DNA from: Alphaproteobacteria bacterium
Lineage (GTDB): Bacteria > Pseudomonadota > Alphaproteobacteria > JABAAW01
Reading direction: 5' to 3'
DNA: 40,695 nucleotides
NCBI GenBank assembly: GCA_014237925.1
Contig: JABACB010000011.1
Location: 1-40,695, forward strand
Within the stretch, counting starts at the first letter, position 1; each line of letters starts with the position of its first letter. A model generated the notes under the pieces. It saw nothing but the letters and a program-made list of their open reading frames with translations. It searched no databases and had not been told where the DNA came from. Positions 35,685 through 40,695 of the stretch are shown in pieces. A program made the translations under genes and the position numbers.

Positions 35685-35729
35685 GATTTCAAACGACGCT
35701 CCGTAAGGGGACGAGAACGCGTTCAAACG

Positions 35730-37850
35730 ATGGCCACCCCCGAACAACCCGCCTCCTCCTCAACCCCGCCCCCGCCCTCGCTGTTGCAAGGGCTCAACAG
35801 GTTGGGTGCGCTCACCGATCTCGCCGTGCCGCTAGGCATCTTGATGATCCTCGTCCTGTTGCTCGTTCCTCTGCCGACTTGGATCCTCGACATCGCGCTC
35901 GCACTTTCGCTCGGCTTCGCCATTTTCATTCTCATCGTCGTGATGCTGATCGCCAATCCCATCGAGATCAACGCCTTCCCGACCATCCTCCTGATTGCCA
36001 CTATGCTACGGCTCGGGTTGAATGTCGCCTCCACAAGGCTCATTCTCAGCCGAGGGCACGAAGGCACCGACGCCGCGGGCAAGGTCATCCAAGCCTTCGG
36101 CGGCTTCGTTGCAGGCAACAACTATGTGATCGGGGTGATCATCTTCTCGATTCTCGTCATCATCAACTTCATCGTCATCACGCGCGGCGCGGGCAGAATC
36201 GCCGAGGTCGCGGCGCGCTTTACCCTCGACGCCATGCCAGGGCGGCAGATGGCGATCGACGCAGACCTCTCGTCGGGGCTGATCCCCGAAGATCAGGCGC
36301 GCGAAAGGCGCCGCGAGCTCGAGAGCGAAGGAAACTTCTACGGCGCCATGGACGGCGCGTCCAAGTTCGTGCGCGGCGATGCCATCGCAGGACTGCTGAT
36401 CACCTTCATCAACATCGTCGGCGGCATGATCATCGGCATCGTCCAGCAGGGGCTGAGTGCAGGCGAGGCGGCGCAAAACTACACCGTGCTGACCATCGGC
36501 GACGGGCTGGTGAGCCAACTTCCCGCCCTCATCGTCTCGACGGCGGCGGGATTGTTGGTAACCAAGACGGGCAGCCGCGAGACGATGCAGAAAGCTCTCT
36601 ACGGACAGCTGGGAAAACACCCCTACGCCCTGTGGATGGTTGCAGCTCTGATGTTGCTGTTCGGCTTCATTCCAGGGCTTCCCATCCTGCCGTTTGCGCT
36701 CATGTCCAGCATCGCCGCGGCTGCTGCCCTCCACCTCATGCGCCAGCAGCAAGGGCGCGACACCGCTGACGCGCAAGAGAAGGAGGAGGCGCAGAAGACC
36801 CAAGCGGTCGAAGACGACGACGACATCGAAAAGACGCTCCGCATCGACGTCCTGCGCCTCGAGATCGGATACGGACTGCTCGCTCTGATCCGCGAAGACG
36901 AGGACATGCCGCAGCTGCCGAGACAAATTCGAGCTCTCAGAAAGCAGATCATCCTAGACCACGGATTCGTCACCCCCGCGATCCGAATGCAAGACAACCT
37001 CAAGCTGAGCGCGAACGGCTACATCATTTTGGTGAAAGAGATGATCGCAGCGAAAGCCGACCTGCGAGCCAACATGGTGCTTGCCATGAGCCCGCAAGGC
37101 GAAGAGATTGCAATCGCGGGCGAAAAGACGATCGATCCGATCTTCAACCTGCCCGCGAAATGGATCTCCGAGCAGGCGCGCGAGGATGCCATGTTCCAAG
37201 GGCTGACGGTTGTCAACACGGCGACGATTCTCACAACCCACCTCGCCGAGGTCATCAAGGATCACATGGCGGAGCTGCTCTCCTACAGCGAGACACAACG
37301 ACTCGTCGACTCGTTGCCTGAAGGACAGCGCAAGTTCATCGCCGACATCGTGCCGCAAGTGGTGAGCGTCAGCCTTCTCCATCGCGTGTTGCAAGGCTTG
37401 CTGAGCGAACGAGTCTCGATCAGGGACCTTGCGACCGTCATCGAAGCGATCTCGGAGGTGAGCAGCGGCAGCGAGATCGCCCCCATCGTCGAGCATGTAC
37501 GCACTCGACTCGCTCGTCAGATCTGCACCGCCTACCTCGACAAGAAACAGCAGCTTCCGATCGTCTCCTTCTCGGCGCAGTGGAACCGCAACTTCCTCGA
37601 AGCGCTCAGCGGCGAAGGAAAGAACCGCCAACTCGCCATGCCGCCTTCGCGCCTGCAAGACTTCATCGTCAAGCTGCGCAACATCTACGATGCCTACCCC
37701 TTCGGAGAACCCTTGCCCGTCCTCGTCGTCGCCCCCGTGCTCAGACCCTATGTGCGCTCCATCATCGAGCGCGCGAAACCGCAAGTCGCCGTCCTCTCGC
37801 AAGCCGAGATCCATCCGCGTATCACCTTGCGCACGGTCGCGCAAATTTGA
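35730..37850 (+). CDS. flhA: Flagellar export gate protein FlhA
   Basis: Main subunit of the flagellar type III export gate. The N-terminal half has about eight membrane segments and the FHIPEP-region signatures (NPIEINAFPTILLIATMLRLGLNVASTRLIL in part, RGAGRIAEVAARFTLDAMPGRQMAID). The C-terminal cytoplasmic domain follows from about residue 355 to 706. The length is normal. The start ATG has only a weak ribosome site within a repeated G-rich region. Next comes the flhF-flhG fusion. Confidence 0.97.
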   Translation: MATPEQPASSSTPPPPSLLQGLNRLGALTDLAVPLGILMILVLLLVPLPTWILDIALALSLGFAIFILIVVMLIANPIEINAFPTILLIATMLRLGLNVASTRLILSRGHEGTDAAGKVIQAFGGFVAGNNYVIGVIIFSILVIINFIVITRGAGRIAEVAARFTLDAMPGRQMAIDADLSSGLIPEDQARERRRELESEGNFYGAMDGASKFVRGDAIAGLLITFINIVGGMIIGIVQQGLSAGEAAQNYTVLTIGDGLVSQLPALIVSTAAGLLVTKTGSRETMQKALYGQLGKHPYALWMVAALMLLFGFIPGLPILPFALMSSIAAAAALHLMRQQQGRDTADAQEKEEAQKTQAVEDDDDIEKTLRIDVLRLEIGYGLLALIREDEDMPQLPRQIRALRKQIILDHGFVTPAIRMQDNLKLSANGYIILVKEMIAAKADLRANMVLAMSPQGEEIAIAGEKTIDPIFNLPAKWISEQAREDAMFQGLTVVNTATILTTHLAEVIKDHMAELLSYSETQRLVDSLPEGQRKFIADIVPQVVSVSLLHRVLQGLLSERVSIRDLATVIEAISEVSSGSEIAPIVEHVRTRLARQICTAYLDKKQQLPIVSFSAQWNRNFLEALSGEGKNRQLAMPPSRLQDFIVKLRNIYDAYPFGEPLPVLVVAPVLRPYVRSIIERAKPQVAVLSQAEIHPRITLRTVAQI

Positions 37851-37891
37851 TCCCCCCCGCGATCCCCGCCGCCATCTCCTTGTAACACATC

Positions 37892-39787
37892 GTGCGCTAC
37901 AAAAACTTCCAAGCCGAAACGCTCGCCGCCGCACGCGCACAAGTGCGCCAAGATCTCGGCGAGGATGCACTCATCGCAGCCACGCACGACTTGGGCAAGG
38001 AAGGCTACAGAATCGTCTGCGCGCTGGAGCCCAAAGACGCTACGAACAGCGCGGGCAAAGAAGAATGGCAGCAGGACAGGCGCAAATCCATGCCACAACG
38101 TCAAGCCGCCGACCTCGCGCGTGCGCTCGCGTGGCACCAGCTTCCCTTTGAAATCGCTGAGGAGATTCTCGATCTCGCCGCCGACCAGCGCCATCGCCGC
38201 GCCGACGAAGAAGTCCTTGCCTCGGCGTTCGAACGGATCTTGTGCTTCCAACCCTTGCAAACCCTGTGGCAGGATCGACGGCAACGTCGCTTCCTCTTCT
38301 TCGGTCCTCCGGGCAGCGGCAAGACCGCCACTTGCGTCAAAGCTGCGTGGATCGCGCGTTGCGCAGGCGACCATCCGACCTTAGTCTCGAGCGACAGCTT
38401 GCGCACGGGCGGCGCCGAACAGCTCGAAATGTACGCCGAGAAGGTCGCTTGCCGCTTCTTCCATTGCCGCTCGCAACAACGTTTCCAAAAGCTCATCGAG
38501 GACAAAAGCTCTCGAGATCTGCTCTTCATCGACGCGCCGGGAATCAATCCTCACGCGAAAGAAGAACGAGCCGTCCTCCACAATCTCACGCAGCATGCCT
38601 CGATCGTGCCGGTGCTGGTCATGCCGACATGGGTCGATATCCAAGCGGGCATCGATTTGGTGGATGCCTTCCCCGTGCAGAACTGCAAACACCTCATCAT
38701 CACGGGCGAAGACATCGACCGAAGGCTCGGACGCGCGATCGCCATCGCTCGACACGCCGCACTCAACATCGCCTATGTCAGCCCGCGCCCGCACATTGCG
38801 CAAGGGCTCGAACCCCTCTCCGCCCGTTCGCTCGCCGAACGCTGCCTGAAAGATGTTCCGCAAAGCTTCCTGCAAACGCAGCGTCTCAACACGCGAAAGT
38901 CCGTTCTCGCCACCTCACACGCTTCACCCAACAGCACCCCCGACGACAAAGCACCACCCATAAACCTCCCCCCAGCCTCGACGCAAAGCCCGCGCACAGC
39001 AGGCGTAAACCGAAAGGGTCTCTCTTCGCGCAAACCCTACCAAATCGCTGTCGCGTCAGGAAAAGGCGGCGTCGGCAAGACCGCCGTCGCCATCGCGCTG
39101 GCGCACTGCTTCGCTGATTTGGGAAGGAAGACACTCCTCTTCGACGCCGACCTTGGGCTCGCCAACATCGACATACAACTCGGCGTCATGCCGCAACACC
39201 ATCTCGCTGAGGCGCTCAGGGGACAATGTCTTCTCAAAGATTGCGTCGTGCGCGCACCGCAAGGCACTTTCGATACCATCGTCGGCAAATCGGGGAGCGC
39301 CAGTTTCGCCGACCTTGCCCCGCCGTCGTTGCAAAAACTCGTGGAGGATTTGCTCGAGCTCGCTCTCGACTACCAAACGCTGATCATAGACCTGGGTGCC
39401 GGGATCGATCGCACCGTGCGCTGGCTGACCGTCGCCTCCGATGAAACGCTGCTCGTCGTCAACGACGAACCCACCTCTCTGACGGATGCTTACGCGCTCG
39501 TCAAGATCATTTTACGTCGCCAGCCCGAAGCGCGCCTCTCGGTTGTCGTGAACATGGCGGAGACGGAGCGCCGCGCCGAGCAGGCTTTCGAATCGTTGCA
39601 GCGCACATGCCGTAATTTTTTAAACTACGACTTGCGCCTGAAAGGGATCGTGCGCCGCGACTTGAATCTTGTTGAGGCGATTCGCAACCGCGAACCCTTG
39701 CTGACCTTTGCTCCGCATGCGCCTGCCGCCCAAGATCTAGCCAAGCTTGCCAGAACGTTTCCTCATGGAGCGAACGACAATTCTTGA
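37892..39787 (+). CDS. flhF: FlhF-FlhG fusion: flagellar placement GTPase joined to number-control ATPase
   Basis: One unbroken 631-codon frame. Residues 1-340 are FlhF, an SRP-type GTPase that marks where the flagellum is built: N-terminal B region from RYKNFQAETLAAARAQVRQDLGEDALI, P-loop GPPGSGKT at 138-145, G3 as DAPG at 214-217 (DTAG in typical FlhF) and TGED in place of the TKxD G4 motif. A Pro/Ser/Thr-rich linker (about 341-380) leads to FlhG, a MinD-type ATPase: deviant Walker A KGGVGKT at 391-397, switch region DADLGLANIDIQLG, and LIIDLGAGID around D500. FlhG normally starts with a DQAxxLR activator helix for FlhF; none is seen in the linker. The GTG start lacks a Shine-Dalgarno site. 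Confidence 0.9.
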   Translation: MRYKNFQAETLAAARAQVRQDLGEDALIAATHDLGKEGYRIVCALEPKDATNSAGKEEWQQDRRKSMPQRQAADLARALAWHQLPFEIAEEILDLAADQRHRRADEEVLASAFERILCFQPLQTLWQDRRQRRFLFFGPPGSGKTATCVKAAWIARCAGDHPTLVSSDSLRTGGAEQLEMYAEKVACRFFHCRSQQRFQKLIEDKSSRDLLFIDAPGINPHAKEERAVLHNLTQHASIVPVLVMPTWVDIQAGIDLVDAFPVQNCKHLIITGEDIDRRLGRAIAIARHAALNIAYVSPRPHIAQGLEPLSARSLAERCLKDVPQSFLQTQRLNTRKSVLATSHASPNSTPDDKAPPINLPPASTQSPRTAGVNRKGLSSRKPYQIAVASGKGGVGKTAVAIALAHCFADLGRKTLLFDADLGLANIDIQLGVMPQHHLAEALRGQCLLKDCVVRAPQGTFDTIVGKSGSASFADLAPPSLQKLVEDLLELALDYQTLIIDLGAGIDRTVRWLTVASDETLLVVNDEPTSLTDAYALVKIILRRQPEARLSVVVNMAETERRAEQAFESLQRTCRNFLNYDLRLKGIVRRDLNLVEAIRNREPLLTFAPHAPAAQDLAKLARTFPHGANDNS

Positions 39788-40479
39788 TGGAAATTCTTTC
39801 TCCATTGACCAAGCTTTTGCGTTGGGAACGCGATCCTGGGCTCTCGCAGTCTTCTCGCAGTGACGGAGGGCAATTTCCATCGAGCAGAACGGCAACAGTT
39901 CGACATACGGAAGATCTTTCTGCGGCCAGTGTTTTTCGGCAACTCTACGCCTTGTCTCCGAAAGAATTGCAACGGTTTGTTTCGCAACAATTGCCTTTTT
40001 TGTGCGATCCGTATTTTTCGAAACGCTTGGCGCACACGGCCGCTTCCGTCAGCGCGGGCGAGGGTGATGGGGTTGAAAAAGTATTGGACAGCTACCTCGT
40101 GCGCGACAAAGCCGGCGGCTTTTGGAAGATATGGGTTCTGCCCGTTGCGCTCGAAGGGCGACTTGGCAAAGTCACGCTCTACCTTTCGCAGAAGCGGCGG
40201 AAGAAAAACAGAGAAAAAAACAACGACAGAATTATCCTTGCAACCGAGTTGGAATCCACAGGTCCCATAGAAATTGAAGTTGATGTTTTCGAGCGCTCTC
40301 TGTCGCTTGCATTGCGCTCGACACGCTCCTTTTCTGCTTTTGCGCAGGCAGGTATTCGAGAGCGGTTTTTACAAATTCTTGAAGTCGTGCGTATGCAGGG
40401 TAGCATCAATTTCTACACGGTGTCGTCTCTTTCGATGGACACTCTCGCTCCTCAAACTGCATGGGAGGTCGAATTATGA
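39787..40479 (+). CDS. FliK C-terminal-like flagellar protein (tentative)
   Basis: 230 residues starting at an ATG that overlaps the flhF-flhG stop (TGATG), so it is probably translated with it. No signal peptide or membrane helix. Residues about 110-215 (WKIWVLPVALEGRLGKVTLYLSQ to ILEVVRMQGSINFY) resemble the C-terminal hook-length domain of FliK-type proteins in the pattern of strands and the GPIEIEV stretch, but similarity is only by eye. A Lys/Arg/Asn-rich insertion splits that region. Its function could be hook-length related or unknown. More A/T-rich than the genes before it. Confidence 0.4.
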   Translation: MEILSPLTKLLRWERDPGLSQSSRSDGGQFPSSRTATVRHTEDLSAASVFRQLYALSPKELQRFVSQQLPFLCDPYFSKRLAHTAASVSAGEGDGVEKVLDSYLVRDKAGGFWKIWVLPVALEGRLGKVTLYLSQKRRKKNREKNNDRIILATELESTGPIEIEVDVFERSLSLALRSTRSFSAFAQAGIRERFLQILEVVRMQGSINFYTVSSLSMDTLAPQTAWEVEL

Positions 40480-40695
40480 ATACTCGTCAAGAAGCGCGTG
40501 TCAAAAAATATCTTCCGGGCGCTCCCTCTCTACCGCGCGACAACATCGCCTACAGCGTGTTGGAAAAACAGTCGGCGGGGTGGGTTAAGGTTTTTCATCA
40601 TTTTTCTGTGGGGAAGAAGGTGATGCTGGAGTTGTGTTATACCCCCGATAAATATATTCTGCAACGGGGATCGGCGAGTCTTTGGCTTGCGTGCT
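40476..40695 (+). CDS. Unknown protein, 5' part only
   Basis: Starts at an ATG that overlaps the previous stop (ATGA) with GGGAGG about 8 nt upstream and runs off the window after 73 codons. It begins MNTRQEARVKKYLPG and has no recognisable domain or membrane segment in the visible part. The good ribosome site and coupling suggest it belongs to the flagellar operon. Confidence 0.6.
   Translation, partial: MNTRQEARVKKYLPGAPSLPRDNIAYSVLEKQSAGWVKVFHHFSVGKKVMLELCYTPDKYILQRGSASLWLAC

Overview
The window looks like chromosomal core DNA from a GC-rich, flagellated, Gram-negative bacterium, most likely an alphaproteobacterium. The reasons are an mraZ-to-ftsZ dcw cluster with mraY-murD-ftsW-murG-murC-murB-ddl-ftsQAZ order and a meso-DAP type MurE, and a fliF-fliG-fliH-fliN-motA-flbD-flhA-flhF block with the FlbD-type sigma54 activator seen in this class. 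The order or family cannot be named from the sequence. No rRNA, tRNA, IS element or CRISPR array was recognised.

Layout: (1) 1-2588, plus strand: cysK-cysE (cysteine synthesis, 4-nt overlap), then lipA (lipoyl synthase). (2) 2787-22349, minus strand: a complete 16-gene dcw cluster, mraZ-rsmH-ftsL-ftsI-murE-murF-mraY-murD-ftsW-murG-murC-murB-ddl-ftsQ-ftsA-ftsZ. Almost every junction is an ATGA, GTGA or TGATG overlap, so translational coupling is expected. lipA converges on ftsZ where many alphaproteobacteria continue into lpxC. (3) 22464-24181, plus: a tiny membrane-peptide ORF, trpF and mutM, diverging from mraZ. (4) 24302-26157, minus: cobD/cbiB and a TauE/SafE permease. (5) 26204-29241, plus: clpS-clpA, the N-end-rule adaptor and its unfoldase. 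(6) 29369-40695, plus: flagellar genes fliF, fliG, fliH, fliN, motA, flbD, flhA, a single ORF joining FlhF to FlhG, a FliK-like protein and a cut-off unknown ORF.

Two things stand out. First, the flagellar placement GTPase FlhF and the number-control ATPase FlhG, normally separate partner proteins, are one 631-residue polypeptide. Second, short tandem repeats occur throughout: in-frame 12-, 15- and 18-nt arrays in linkers, insertions and termini of essential genes (ftsZ, ftsA, ddl, murB, murC, murF, ftsI, rsmH, clpS, fliH), and 13- to 16-nt arrays in spacers, several of which duplicate the Shine-Dalgarno site. The contrast (multiples of three in genes, any length in spacers) suggests one mutational process filtered by reading frame. 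In the same window mutM, a DNA repair gene, has a disrupted C-terminal zinc finger that a one-base change would restore. Start codons given here were often moved inward from the longest possible ORF, using overlaps, Shine-Dalgarno sites and family lengths.
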